A stretch of DNA of 64,000 nt, from contig NZ_CP083985.1 of the NCBI RefSeq assembly GCF_020172665.1, positions 4,252,755-4,316,754 on the forward strand. Direction: 5' to 3'. The DNA comes from [Mycobacterium] zoologicum (GTDB lineage: Bacteria > Actinomycetota > Actinomycetes > Mycobacteriales > Mycobacteriaceae). The notes below the pieces were generated by a model. It worked only from the letters and a program-made list of their open reading frames with translations, ran no database searches and was not told where the DNA came from. Below are positions 33,108 to 40,613 of this stretch, one piece after another. The position numbers and the translations under genes are program-made. Position 1 is the first letter of the stretch, and the number at the start of each line of letters is the position of its first letter.

Positions 33108-34361
33108 CTAAGGCTCCAACACCTCGGTCCCGACGTAGGGCACCAGCGCCTGCGGCACCCGCACGCTGCCGTCGGGCTGCTGGTGGTTCTCCAGGATCGC
33201 CACCAGCCAGCGGGTGGTGGCCAGCGTGCCGTTCAGTGTCGCCGCGATCTGCGGCTTGCCGTTCTCGTCGCGATAGCGGGTGGCCAGCCGGCGCGCCTGG
33301 AAGGTAGTGCAGTTCGACGTCGACGTCAGCTCCCGGTAGGCCTGCTGCGAGGGCACCCAGGCCTCGCAGTCGAACTTGCGGGCGGCCGAGGAGCCCAGAT
33401 CCCCCGCGGCGACGTCGATCACCCGGTAGGGCACCTCGATGCGGGCCAGCATCTCGCGCTGCCAGCCGAGCAGCCGCTGGTGCTCGGCCTCGGCCTCGGC
33501 GGGCCGGCAGTAGACGAAGCCCTCCACCTTGTCGAACTGGTGCACCCGGATGATGCCCCGGGTGTCCTTGCCGTAACTGCCGGCCTCGCGCCGGAAACAC
33601 GACGACCATCCGGCGTAGCGCAGCGGCCCGCTCGACAGGTCCAGGATCTCGTCGGAGTGGTAGCCGGCCAGCGGCACCTCGGAGGTCCCCACCAGGTAGA
33701 GATCGTCGGCCTCGAGCCGATACACCTCGTCGGCGTGCGCCCCCAGAAACCCGGTGCCGGACATGATCTCCGGACGCACCAGCGACGGGGTGATCATCGG
33801 CGTGAAACCGTTGTCGACCGCCGCCCGGATCGCCAACTGCAGAAGTCCCAGCTGCAGCAGCGCGCCGCGGCCGGTCAGGAAGTAGAACCGCGACCCCGAC
33901 ACCTTGGCGCCGCGGCCCATGTCGATCAGCCCCAGCGCCTCGCCGAGCTCCAGGTGGTCACGCGGGTTGTCGATCGCCGGCTGTTCTCCGACCACGTCGA
34001 GCACCGCGAAGTCGTCGACCCCACCGGCCGGCACGCCGTCGATGACGACGTTGGCGATCGCCATGTGCGCGCCGGCCATGGCCGCCTCGGCGTCGCTCTG
34101 GGCGACCTCGGCGGCCTTGACCTGCTCGGCCAGTTCCTTGGCCCGCGCCAGCAGGGCGGGGCGGTCCTCCGGAGAGGCCGCGCCGACCGACCGGCTGGCC
34201 GCCTTCTGTTCGGCGCGCAGGCTGTCGGCGGTGGCGATCGCGGAGCGCCGCGCGGTGTCGGCGGCCAGCAGGGCGTCCACCAGGGCGGGGTCCTCACCGC
34301 GACCCACCTGGGAGCGGCGGATGCGGTCGGGGTCTTCGCGCAGCAGGTTCAGGTCGATCAC
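33108..34361 (-). CDS. serS: Seryl-tRNA synthetase
   Basis: Class II aminoacyl-tRNA synthetase of 417 residues. It has an N-terminal long coiled-coil arm (about 28-100) that binds the tRNA-Ser variable loop. The catalytic core includes [11 protein letters not shown] (motif 2 region) and a C-terminal [18 protein letters not shown] (motif 3). Usual size for the family. Cytoplasmic, essential. Divergent from the septum-formation-domain gene with a 98-bp gap. Confidence 0.97.
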   Translation of the reverse strand: MIDLNLLREDPDRIRRSQVGRGEDPALVDALLAADTARRSAIATADSLRAEQKAASRSVGAASPEDRPALLARAKELAEQVKAAEVAQSDAEAAMAGAHMAIANVVIDGVPAGGVDDFAVLDVVGEQPAIDNPRDHLELGEALGLIDMGRGAKVSGSRFYFLTGRGALLQLGLLQLAIRAAVDNGFTPMITPSLVRPEIMSGTGFLGAHADEVYRLEADDLYLVGTSEVPLAGYHSDEILDLSSGPLRYAGWSSCFRREAGSYGKDTRGIIRVHQFDKVEGFVYCRPAEAEAEHQRLLGWQREMLARIEVPYRVIDVAAGDLGSSAARKFDCEAWVPSQQAYRELTSTSNCTTFQARRLATRYRDENGKPQIAATLNGTLATTRWLVAILENHQQPDGSVRVPQALVPYVGTEVLEP

Positions 34362-34459
34362 GGCGCAACCCTACAACCTGGACCACCCCCGGTCGGAGGC
34401 ATCACTTTCGCATCAATTGCCACGCTTCGTCTGTCACCCACAGATGCCGTCCTGTCAGA

Positions 34460-35542
34460 ATGGACGCGATGTCGAGGATCTCCTGGCTGCGGACCCTGCA
34501 GGCGGCCGCCACCCGTCGCACCCTGCTGCTGACCGCGCTGGGCGCCCTGCTGATCGCCGGGCTGGTCACCGTGGTTCCGGTCGTCGGCGACGGCCCAGGC
34601 GGGCTGCTCGGGCATCTGACGTCCGCACCGACCGCCGGGCCGGGCACCGGGCCGGGGCCGGGGCTGGGGATCGGGATCGGCAAGGGCAACGAGGCCGTCG
34701 ACCGTGCCGCGGCCGGTGACTGTCTGAACTGGCCCGATGACGACCTGGACGCGGCGACCGTGGTCGGCTGCGACGTCGAGCACAAGTTCGAGGTGGCCGG
34801 TCCGGTGGACATGAAGATGTTCCCGGGCGCGGAGTACGGGCCGGACGCGCCGCCGCCGTCGACCGCCCGCATCGAGCAGATCACCCAGGAGCAGTGCGAG
34901 TCGGCGGTGCGGCGCTACCTCGGCCCCAAGTTCGATCCGCACAGCAAGTTCGTCGCCAGCATGTTGTGGGCCGGTGAGCGGGCGTGGCGCCAGCACGGCG
35001 AGCGACGCATGCTGTGCGGGCTGCAACTGCCCGGCGTCGGCGGCCACCAGCTCGCCTTCACCGGCAAGGTCGCAGACATCGACCAGTCCAAGGTCTGGCC
35101 GCCGGGCACCTGCCTGGGTATCGACCCGGCGACCAATCAGCCCAACGACATTCCGGTCGACTGCGCGGCGCCGCACACCAAGGAGGTCAGCGGCACGGTC
35201 AACCTGGCCGAACGCTTCCCCGACGCGCTGCCGCCCGAGCCCGAGCAGGACGCCTTCATCAAGGAGACGTGCACCCGGCTCACCGACGAGTACCTGGCCC
35301 CGGTGCAGCTGCGCGACACGACGCTGACCCTTACCTATGCCACCATCTCGCTGCCGAGCTGGTCGGCCGGCAGCCGCGAGGTGGCCTGCAGCCTGGGCGC
35401 CACGCTGGGCAACGGCGGCTGGGCGGCGTTGATCAACAGTGCCCGCGGTCCACTGCTGATCAACGGCCAGCCCCCGGTCCCACCGCCGTCGATCCCCGCC
35501 GAGCGGCTCAGCCAACTGCCCGCGGGTAGCCAGCCACGGTGA
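34460..35542 (+). CDS. Membrane protein with septum-formation-type domain (Rv3835-like)
   Basis: Product of 360 residues: short cytoplasmic head, one transmembrane helix (about 22-42), a glycine/proline-rich linker, then an extracytoplasmic domain. That domain has repeated cysteine blocks (AAGDCLNWPDDD, CDVEHKFEVAGPV, PGTCLGI, DCAAPHTKEVSGTVNL) characteristic of the actinobacterial septum-formation family (PF13845). Rv3835 is longer (449), mostly in the linker. ATGs at 34460 and 34469 are equally plausible. The next gene overlaps its stop by 4 bp. Envelope role inferred. Confidence 0.83.
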   Translation: MDAMSRISWLRTLQAAATRRTLLLTALGALLIAGLVTVVPVVGDGPGGLLGHLTSAPTAGPGTGPGPGLGIGIGKGNEAVDRAAAGDCLNWPDDDLDAATVVGCDVEHKFEVAGPVDMKMFPGAEYGPDAPPPSTARIEQITQEQCESAVRRYLGPKFDPHSKFVASMLWAGERAWRQHGERRMLCGLQLPGVGGHQLAFTGKVADIDQSKVWPPGTCLGIDPATNQPNDIPVDCAAPHTKEVSGTVNLAERFPDALPPEPEQDAFIKETCTRLTDEYLAPVQLRDTTLTLTYATISLPSWSAGSREVACSLGATLGNGGWAALINSARGPLLINGQPPVPPPSIPAERLSQLPAGSQPR

Positions 35543-35889
35543 GCGTGCAGATGGATCCGGGCCGGTTCGACGAACTCGTCGGCGATGCCCTGGACCTGAT
35601 CCCGGCCGAGCTGACCGCCGCCATCGACAACGTCGTCGTCCTGGTCCAGGACCGCAACGACGAGGAGCCCGATCTGCTCGGCCTCTACGAAGGTGTGGCG
35701 CTGACCGAACGCGACTCGAACTATGCCGGATCGCTGCCCGACACCATCACGATCTACCGGGACGCGCTGCTGGCGATGTGCGACTCCGAGGACGAAGTCG
35801 TCGACGAGGTCAGGATCACCGTGATCCACGAGGTCGCCCACCACTTCGGGATCGACGACGACCGGCTGCACGAGCTGGGCTGGGCCTGA
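35539..35889 (+). CDS. Zincin-like metallopeptidase family protein (Rv3836-like)
   Basis: Product of 116 residues of the DUF1025/minimal zincin family. The zinc motif is HEVAHHFGIDDDRLHELGW near the C-terminus (HExxH plus a downstream aspartate/glutamate), preceded by the conserved ITIYRDALL strand. Starts at a GTG overlapping the upstream stop (GTGA), so the two are cotranscribed. Peptidase activity of this small family is largely unproven. Confidence 0.85.
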   Translation: MSVQMDPGRFDELVGDALDLIPAELTAAIDNVVVLVQDRNDEEPDLLGLYEGVALTERDSNYAGSLPDTITIYRDALLAMCDSEDEVVDEVRITVIHEVAHHFGIDDDRLHELGWA

Positions 35890-35986
35890 GTTCTGTAGCT
35901 ACCTGGCGGCGGGGCCAAGCAGTTCATAACCTTCCGCCGCGGCGCGCCGGACCGATGTCGTCGGCCGGCAGTGCTAGGAACGAGCC

Positions 35987-36175
35987 ATGGATGATCACTG
36001 CCGAGCCTGCCGGGCGGGGCTTGAGCACTGCCACGGCACGCTGATCCACCATGTACTTCAGCCGGCCGAGTGCACCGAGGACGGTTGCGCGGGTGAGGTG
36101 CTGGCGCATGCGTTCGCCGTGGACTGCGAGGCGGTCGGCTGCCGCTGCGCGCAGGTGTACGCGCTGGCAATCTGA
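35987..36175 (+). CDS. Small cysteine/histidine-rich protein
   Basis: Product of 62 residues with eight cysteines and several histidines: CRACRAGLEHCHG, HH, AECTEDGC, DCEAVGCRC. The pattern suggests one or two metal sites. AGGAACGAGCC gives an acceptable ribosome binding site before the ATG. Lies between the metallopeptidase gene and the convergent gpm2. Name and function not recognised; zinc binding is inference. Confidence 0.6.
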   Translation: MDDHCRACRAGLEHCHGTLIHHVLQPAECTEDGCAGEVLAHAFAVDCEAVGCRCAQVYALAI

Positions 36176-36181
36176 ACGCGC

Positions 36182-36868
36182 TCAGCCCATCGGATCGGTG
36201 TCGGACCGCAAGGCGTCGCCGACCGGGTCCGGGTGCGGTTCGGGATAGAACGGCGGCGTCAGCGAGCCCCATTGCACACAACTCCACCGGCCGTCGGTGA
36301 TCGGGGCCAGCACCACGGCGGTGGCGTTCTCCAGGTGGTTGTCCAGCGCGAATCCGCCGTCCACCCCGGCCAGCGTCACCGCCGCCAGTCGGATCGCCGC
36401 GCCGTGGCTGACCACGACGACGTCGCCGGTCCAGTCGTCGTCATCGAGGTAGCGCAGCCGCAGGTCGGCGACGGCCGGTAGGTAGCGGTCCAGCACCTGC
36501 TCGGCCGACTCCCCACCGGGCAGCGCTACTCCGGGCTCACCGGTGAGCCAGCGCTCGTAGATCGTGTTGAACTCGGCGATCGCCTCGTCGTCGTTGCGGT
36601 TCTCCAGCGCGCCGGCCTGCACCTCGTGGATGCCGTCGAGGGCGCGAGCGGTGACGCCAAGCCGGCCGCTGATCTCGGCGGCGGTCTGAACCGCGCGGGT
36701 GGCCACCGAATGAGCGACCAGCACCTGCCGCGCGAACCCGGTGTCGAACCCCCGCGCCTGATCGCGACCCAGCGGGGTCAGTTCCGAACCGGGCGGGCGG
36801 GTGTCGAGCCGACGGTCGACGTTGGCGAAGGACTGGCCGTGGCGCACCAGAACCAGGCGCCCGCTCAC
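36182..36868 (-). CDS. gpm2: Histidine-phosphatase (phosphoglycerate mutase-like) Gpm2, Rv3837c-like
   Basis: Product of 228 residues of the histidine phosphatase superfamily. The catalytic LVRHGQSFAN lies at residues 7-16, and the second catalytic histidine is in VVVSHGAAIR. The name Gpm2 is inherited; the sequence does not decide between a mutase and a broad phosphatase. The GTG at 36868 overlaps the pheA stop by 4 bp. A much longer frame reaching back through pheA is an artefact of high GC. Confidence 0.88.
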   Translation of the reverse strand: MSGRLVLVRHGQSFANVDRRLDTRPPGSELTPLGRDQARGFDTGFARQVLVAHSVATRAVQTAAEISGRLGVTARALDGIHEVQAGALENRNDDEAIAEFNTIYERWLTGEPGVALPGGESAEQVLDRYLPAVADLRLRYLDDDDWTGDVVVVSHGAAIRLAAVTLAGVDGGFALDNHLENATAVVLAPITDGRWSCVQWGSLTPPFYPEPHPDPVGDALRSDTDPMG

Positions 36869-37713
36869 CTCGCCGCCCCGACGGGCCAGGAACCCAGATA
36901 GCGCACGTCTGCGCAGCTGCCCCGCAGTGCAGCAAGCGCGGCGCCCACGGCGGTGTCGTCGATGTGCCCCACGCAATCCAGGAAGAACAGATAGGTACCC
37001 AGCTCGATGCGAGTCGGGCGAGACTCGATGCGCGTCAGATCGATTCCGCGACTGCCGAATTCGATCAGTGCGGCGGCCAGGGCCCCGGGCGCGTTGTCGA
37101 GTCGCAGCACCACCGAGGTCCGGTCGTTGCCGGTTCGAGCCGGCGGCGGCGCGGGCGTACCGACCAACACGAAGCGGGTGCGCGCGTTGGGTTCGTCGAT
37201 GACACCGTCGGCCAGACGCGCCAGGCCCCGCTGCTGGGCGGCCAGCGCGGTACTCACCGCGGCATCGCTGACACCGTCGCTGACCTGTTGCGCGGCAGCG
37301 GCATTGGAGTTCGACGGCACGATCTGGGCACCGGGCAGATGCTCGGCCAGCCAGCGTCGCACCTGGGCTCCGGCCACCGGATGCGCTGCGACGGTGCGGA
37401 TGTCGGCCGCGGACCGACCGGCCGCGACGACGATGGAGAACTCCACATCCAGGGTGGTCTCGGCGAACACCTGCAACGGCGACCCGGCCGCGAGCCCGTC
37501 CAGGGTGGGTGTCACCCCACCCTCGATCGAGTTCTCGATCGGCACGCAGGCGTATTCGCACGTTCCGGCGCGCACCGCGTCGAGGGCGGCCGGGGTGCTC
37601 TCGGCCGGCACCGGTCGATGCGCGGCTCCGGGAACCAGCCCGGCGCCGGTCAGGGCGAGCAACGCGGCTTCGGTGAAGGTTCCCGCCGGGCCGAGATAGC
37701 TGATGCGGGTCAC
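36865..37713 (-). CDS. pheA: Prephenate dehydratase
   Basis: Converts prephenate to phenylpyruvate in phenylalanine synthesis. The 282 residues comprise a catalytic domain (opening ISYLGPAGTFTEAAL, with NSIEGGVTPTLD and the TRFVLVG segment). A C-terminal ACT domain with the phenylalanine-binding ESRP motif (LTRIESRPTR) implies feedback inhibition. Monofunctional, no chorismate mutase domain. Coupled to gpm2 by a 4-bp overlap. Confidence 0.96.
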   Translation of the reverse strand: MTRISYLGPAGTFTEAALLALTGAGLVPGAAHRPVPAESTPAALDAVRAGTCEYACVPIENSIEGGVTPTLDGLAAGSPLQVFAETTLDVEFSIVVAAGRSAADIRTVAAHPVAGAQVRRWLAEHLPGAQIVPSNSNAAAAQQVSDGVSDAAVSTALAAQQRGLARLADGVIDEPNARTRFVLVGTPAPPPARTGNDRTSVVLRLDNAPGALAAALIEFGSRGIDLTRIESRPTRIELGTYLFFLDCVGHIDDTAVGAALAALRGSCADVRYLGSWPVGAAR

Positions 37714-37777
37714 CGGTCAACCTTATCGGCCGCCGGCGTGGAATCCGCGGAACGCTTGCGCCGGACGCCATCACTTA

Positions 37778-37796
37778 TTAAGTTAGGCTTACCTCA
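37778..37796. promoter_or_regulatory. IdeR box upstream of the DUF2470 gene
   Basis: TTAAGTTAGGCTTACCTCA agrees with the IdeR consensus TTAGGTTAGGCTAACCTAA at 16 of 19 positions by my count. It ends 19 bp before the ATG of the next gene, a position fit for iron-dependent repression. The M. tuberculosis counterpart Rv3839 is known as an IdeR-regulated gene. Confidence 0.85.
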
Positions 37797-37815
37797 CTTA
37801 GCGAAGGGTTGATCG

Positions 37816-38631
37816 ATGCCAACCAGCACCGCACAGACCGTCCCGACATCCGCGGAGCGCATTCGCAGCGCCTGCTTCCGCGGGCAGGCATTACTGGCCA
37901 TCGCCGACTCGGCCGAGGCAGCCAGAGCCGAACCGGTCACCGCGCCGGTATGCCACCTGCTGGCGGACGGCTCGGTGGTTATCGCGGTCCCGGCCCGCGA
38001 CCCGGTGGCCGAGGCGGCCGTTGCGGGGGTGCCCGCGATGCTGGAACTCACCGACCATGCCCCGCTGCGGCTGCGGGAACGAGTGCGGGCACTGGTGTGG
38101 ATCCGCGGACAGCTGCAGTCGGTACCTGCGCCCGAGATCACCCCACTGCTGGACCAGATTGCCGAAGTGGATCCCAATCCTGCTCTGCTGCAGGTGATAT
38201 CACCACGGAATCCGGCGCAACCCGACAACGCCGACGGCTCCTACACGCTGCTTCGGCTGACCCCGGAGTCGGCGGTGCTGGCCGATACCACCGGCGCCGA
38301 GTCGGTCGCCGTGGACGAGTTGCTGTCAGCGCGGCCCGATCCGTTCTGCGCGATCGAGGCGCACTGGCTGCAACATCTGGACTCAGCGCACCCCGAGCTG
38401 ATCGCGCGGCTGGCGGGCGCCACGCTGCCGCCTCGGCTGCGGCGCGGGCAGGTCCGCCCACTGGCCGTCGACCAGTACGGCATGTGGTTGCGGGTCGAGC
38501 AGACCGAAGCCGACCACGACGTCCGGCTGAGTTTCCCGCGGCCGGTCGCCGACGTGCTGAGCCTGAACCGGGCGGTGCGCGCACTGCTGGGCTGCCCGTT
38601 CCTCAACGGACTGCAGGCCCGCCCCCGGTAG
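37816..38631 (+). CDS. DUF2470 domain protein, iron-regulated (Rv3839-like)
   Basis: Soluble protein of 271 residues. The region RARVLVWIRG through ALVWIRGQLQSVP resembles the split-barrel fold of haem-oxygenase-like flavin proteins. The C-terminal part (AHPELIARLAG...VRPLAVDQYGMWLRVEQ...VRLSFPRPVAD) is the DUF2470 domain. The strong IdeR box immediately upstream says it is made under iron starvation. A role in haem or iron handling is inferred from regulation and fold. Confidence 0.85.
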   Translation: MPTSTAQTVPTSAERIRSACFRGQALLAIADSAEAARAEPVTAPVCHLLADGSVVIAVPARDPVAEAAVAGVPAMLELTDHAPLRLRERVRALVWIRGQLQSVPAPEITPLLDQIAEVDPNPALLQVISPRNPAQPDNADGSYTLLRLTPESAVLADTTGAESVAVDELLSARPDPFCAIEAHWLQHLDSAHPELIARLAGATLPPRLRRGQVRPLAVDQYGMWLRVEQTEADHDVRLSFPRPVADVLSLNRAVRALLGCPFLNGLQARPR

Positions 38632-38647
38632 CGGTTACCGTGTCGAG

Positions 38648-39388
38648 GTGACCGAGCCGGCCGGCCTGCGCCTGGAGATCCTCGTGGTGCTGGCGGTGAC
38701 CTACGGGCTCAGCGCCCTGACCGCCGTACTGGAGCTGGCCGACGCGGTGCTGCGCGATCTGGCCACCCAACGAATACCGCTGAACCCGCGCCGTTCCCAC
38801 TTCGACGTCATCGATCTGGGCCTCAACGCCGCGTGGGCCATCCAGCTGATCGCGTGGGGCGGGTTGGCACTGTATCTGTTGTGGCGCAGCGGATTACGCC
38901 CGGACGGCATCGGGCTGACCCGCCTGCCCCGACGCCCCGATCTGGCCGGTGGGCTGGGGCTGGCCGCGCTGATCGGCCTGCCCGGGCTGGGCTTGTATCT
39001 GCTGGCGCGCGCGGTGGGCCTCAACGCCGACGTCGTCCCCGCGGCGATCAACGACACCTGGTGGCGCGCCCCCATGCTGATCGTGATCGCGTTCGCCAAC
39101 GGTTTCGCCGAGGAGACGATCGTCGTCGGCTACCTGCTGACCCGGCTGGCGCAGTTGGGGGTCTCACGACGGGTCGCGCTGGCGTGCTCAGCACTGCTGC
39201 GCGGTTCCTACCATCTCTATCAGGGCTTCGGCGCCGGCCTGGGCAACATCGCGATGGGCCTGGTGTTCGGCTACGCCTGGCAGCGCAACGGCAGGCTGTG
39301 GCCGTTGATCCTCGCCCACGGCATCATCGACACGGTCGCGTTCGTCGGCTACGCGGTGTTCGCCGACAGGCTCGGCTGGCTGCGCTGA
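38648..39388 (+). CDS. CPBP-family intramembrane metalloprotease-like protein
   Basis: Polytopic membrane protein of 246 residues. The CPBP/Abi motifs are FAEETIVVGYLLTRL (the usual EExxxR is modified, with the arginine further along), RGSYHLYQG and a third motif HGIIDT. Around seven helices. GTG start at 38648, 17 bp after the DUF2470 gene, so it may share the iron-regulated transcript. CPBP proteins process prenylated or membrane substrates or protect against bacteriocins; the substrate here is unknown. Confidence 0.82.
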   Translation: MTEPAGLRLEILVVLAVTYGLSALTAVLELADAVLRDLATQRIPLNPRRSHFDVIDLGLNAAWAIQLIAWGGLALYLLWRSGLRPDGIGLTRLPRRPDLAGGLGLAALIGLPGLGLYLLARAVGLNADVVPAAINDTWWRAPMLIVIAFANGFAEETIVVGYLLTRLAQLGVSRRVALACSALLRGSYHLYQGFGAGLGNIAMGLVFGYAWQRNGRLWPLILAHGIIDTVAFVGYAVFADRLGWLR

Positions 39389-39405
39389 CCGCAATTCCAG
39401 CCAGG

Positions 39406-39585
39406 TCAAGCCGAGACCAGTGCGTCCGTTCTCACGAAGCGATCGATGGACTCGTCTGAGTCGTTCATCTCCACACTGATAGTCATGTAGTCACCGCGAA
39501 CACGAAGGACCGTGCCCTCGATAACGCGTGGTCCAAACTGGACGCGCACACGGTCTCCGGGGCGCGGCTGGCGTCGTTGGCTCAC
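39406..39585 (-). CDS. Small beta-barrel-like partner of the HEPN gene
   Basis: Reading frame of 59 residues starting at a GTG at 39585, preceded by GAAGGAGGGGAGAGGG, one of the strongest ribosome binding sites in the window. The sequence (VSQRRQPRPGDRVRVQFGPR, then IEGTVLRVRGDYMTISVEM) reads as a small SH3/KOW-like barrel with an acidic tail NDSDESIDRF. It lies 16 bp after the HEPN gene stop on the same strand, so the two form an operon. The acidic tail could neutralise a basic RNase partner, but no family is recognised. Confidence 0.6.
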   Translation of the reverse strand: MSQRRQPRPGDRVRVQFGPRVIEGTVLRVRGDYMTISVEMNDSDESIDRFVRTDALVSA

Positions 39586-39601
39586 AGCCCTCTCCCCTCC
39601 T

Positions 39602-40231
39602 TCACCACGGCTTAGCTCCTGTCAAGTCCGACAAGTATGCACTCACAACCCTATCCATCGCCTCAGAAGCGCCGTTGAGCGAGCTACGCCATCGACGGAA
39701 GGTCGCCAGGGTCAGTCCGTGGTCCCGGTGGGAGCTTGTCAGCTTTTCCGTGTCGCTGTGCGCGATGCCATTTCTGGCATCGCTCAGAGCCTTGAGGGTC
39801 TTCTCCCGTTTTGGAGCTTTCTTGGGATAGCGCTGTTTCAATTCGTCACCAAGGTGAATGCCCAGGGTGGCGAAGTCCGTAACCAGAGCACTGAAATCGG
39901 CATTTCCCTTATCCAGGCGACGGTCCTTGTCTGGTCTTCTGTTGGGCGAGATGGTGCGTTCCCTGACCAGTGCGTCCAGAACAACCGGGACGATTCTGCC
40001 GTTGCCAGGGACGGTCTGGAGGCTGTTGACGATGTGGATTGCCGCATCCTCGTGTAGGTCGCGGCAGAATCCCTGGAATTCGGCAGCCAGTGCCACAAAG
40101 AGGGCGCGATTCAAATGCTTGGTGTCGTATTTGCGCCCACGCTTGCGTCCGGTGATCTTGCCGTGGATGGCGTCCAGGCTGTCGAGCGCCTGGGCGCGCT
40201 CGAACTGCCATCTCTCCAGCGCGTCGGACAC
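39602..40231 (-). CDS. HEPN-domain protein, possible RNase
   Basis: Product of 209 residues, all helical. It carries ALSDARNGIAHSD, an Rx4H signature (arginine about 153, histidine about 158) of HEPN RNases. A basic linker KKAPKREKTLK precedes it, and EFQGFCRDLHEDAAIHIVNS forms an early helix. GC content is clearly below its neighbours, and M. tuberculosis has no gene here, both pointing to acquisition. A TACGGT -10-like hexamer ends 6 bp before the GTG start, so the mRNA may be leaderless. No MNT antitoxin is present; the only partner is the 59-residue gene downstream. Confidence 0.72.
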   Translation of the reverse strand: MSDALERWQFERAQALDSLDAIHGKITGRKRGRKYDTKHLNRALFVALAAEFQGFCRDLHEDAAIHIVNSLQTVPGNGRIVPVVLDALVRERTISPNRRPDKDRRLDKGNADFSALVTDFATLGIHLGDELKQRYPKKAPKREKTLKALSDARNGIAHSDTEKLTSSHRDHGLTLATFRRWRSSLNGASEAMDRVVSAYLSDLTGAKPW

Positions 40232-40281
40232 GGAAAAACCGTAGCTGCGGCCACCGACATCGCAGAGCTTGACGCGCGCTG

Positions 40282-40557
40282 CTAGCCGCCCCCGACCGGC
40301 GTCACGGTGACGGTGATGGTGGTGTACATCGGGGTGTAGACCCAGGCCTGCACCAGCCCGGTCAGGTCCGGAGCGAACAGGCTCGGGGACGCCGGCGCCC
40401 CGCCGGCCAGCACGCCGTCCCAGGTCGCCGGATCGAAGAACGCCTCCCAGGACGCGACCTCAAGGCCGTCGGCGGATGCGGTCGGCGCCGTGGTCAGCGG
40501 GATCAGCCCGAACGCCAGACACGCGCCCACCGCCGTGCACACCTTGCGTGAAGTCAT
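40282..40557 (-). CDS. Short secreted protein related to the N-domain of the PGRS protein
   Basis: Product of 91 residues with a signal peptide (VGACLAFGLIPLTTAPTASA/DGLEV) and a mature part of about 60 residues with FFDPATWDG, LVQAWVYTPM and a glycine-rich end. The signal region closely resembles that of the PGRS protein at 53208-56042 ([19 protein letters not shown]), and both mature parts start with a FDP.W segment. It looks like a repeat-less member of that family. ATG at 40557 with GGAAAGAGG upstream; divergent from the LCP gene. Confidence 0.65.
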   Translation of the reverse strand: MTSRKVCTAVGACLAFGLIPLTTAPTASADGLEVASWEAFFDPATWDGVLAGGAPASPSLFAPDLTGLVQAWVYTPMYTTITVTVTPVGGG

Positions 40558-40600
40558 CTGGAGGTAGACCTCTTTCCGCAATCCGTGGACGGGCAATGCG

Positions 40601-40613
40601 TAGATTGGCGAGG
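40601..40613 (+). promoter_or_regulatory. Promoter giving a leaderless LCP-gene mRNA (candidate)
   Basis: TAGATT at 40601-40606 is a good TAnnnT -10 element placed so that transcription would start on or next to the GTG start codon at 40613. No ribosome binding site precedes the GTG, consistent with leaderless translation, which is frequent in mycobacteria. Confidence 0.45.

Noticed and set aside
36182..37774. A 530-codon fusion protein ending in a phosphoglycerate mutase
   Set aside because: The upstream part is the out-of-frame shadow of pheA; the true gpm2 starts at the GTG overlapping the pheA stop.
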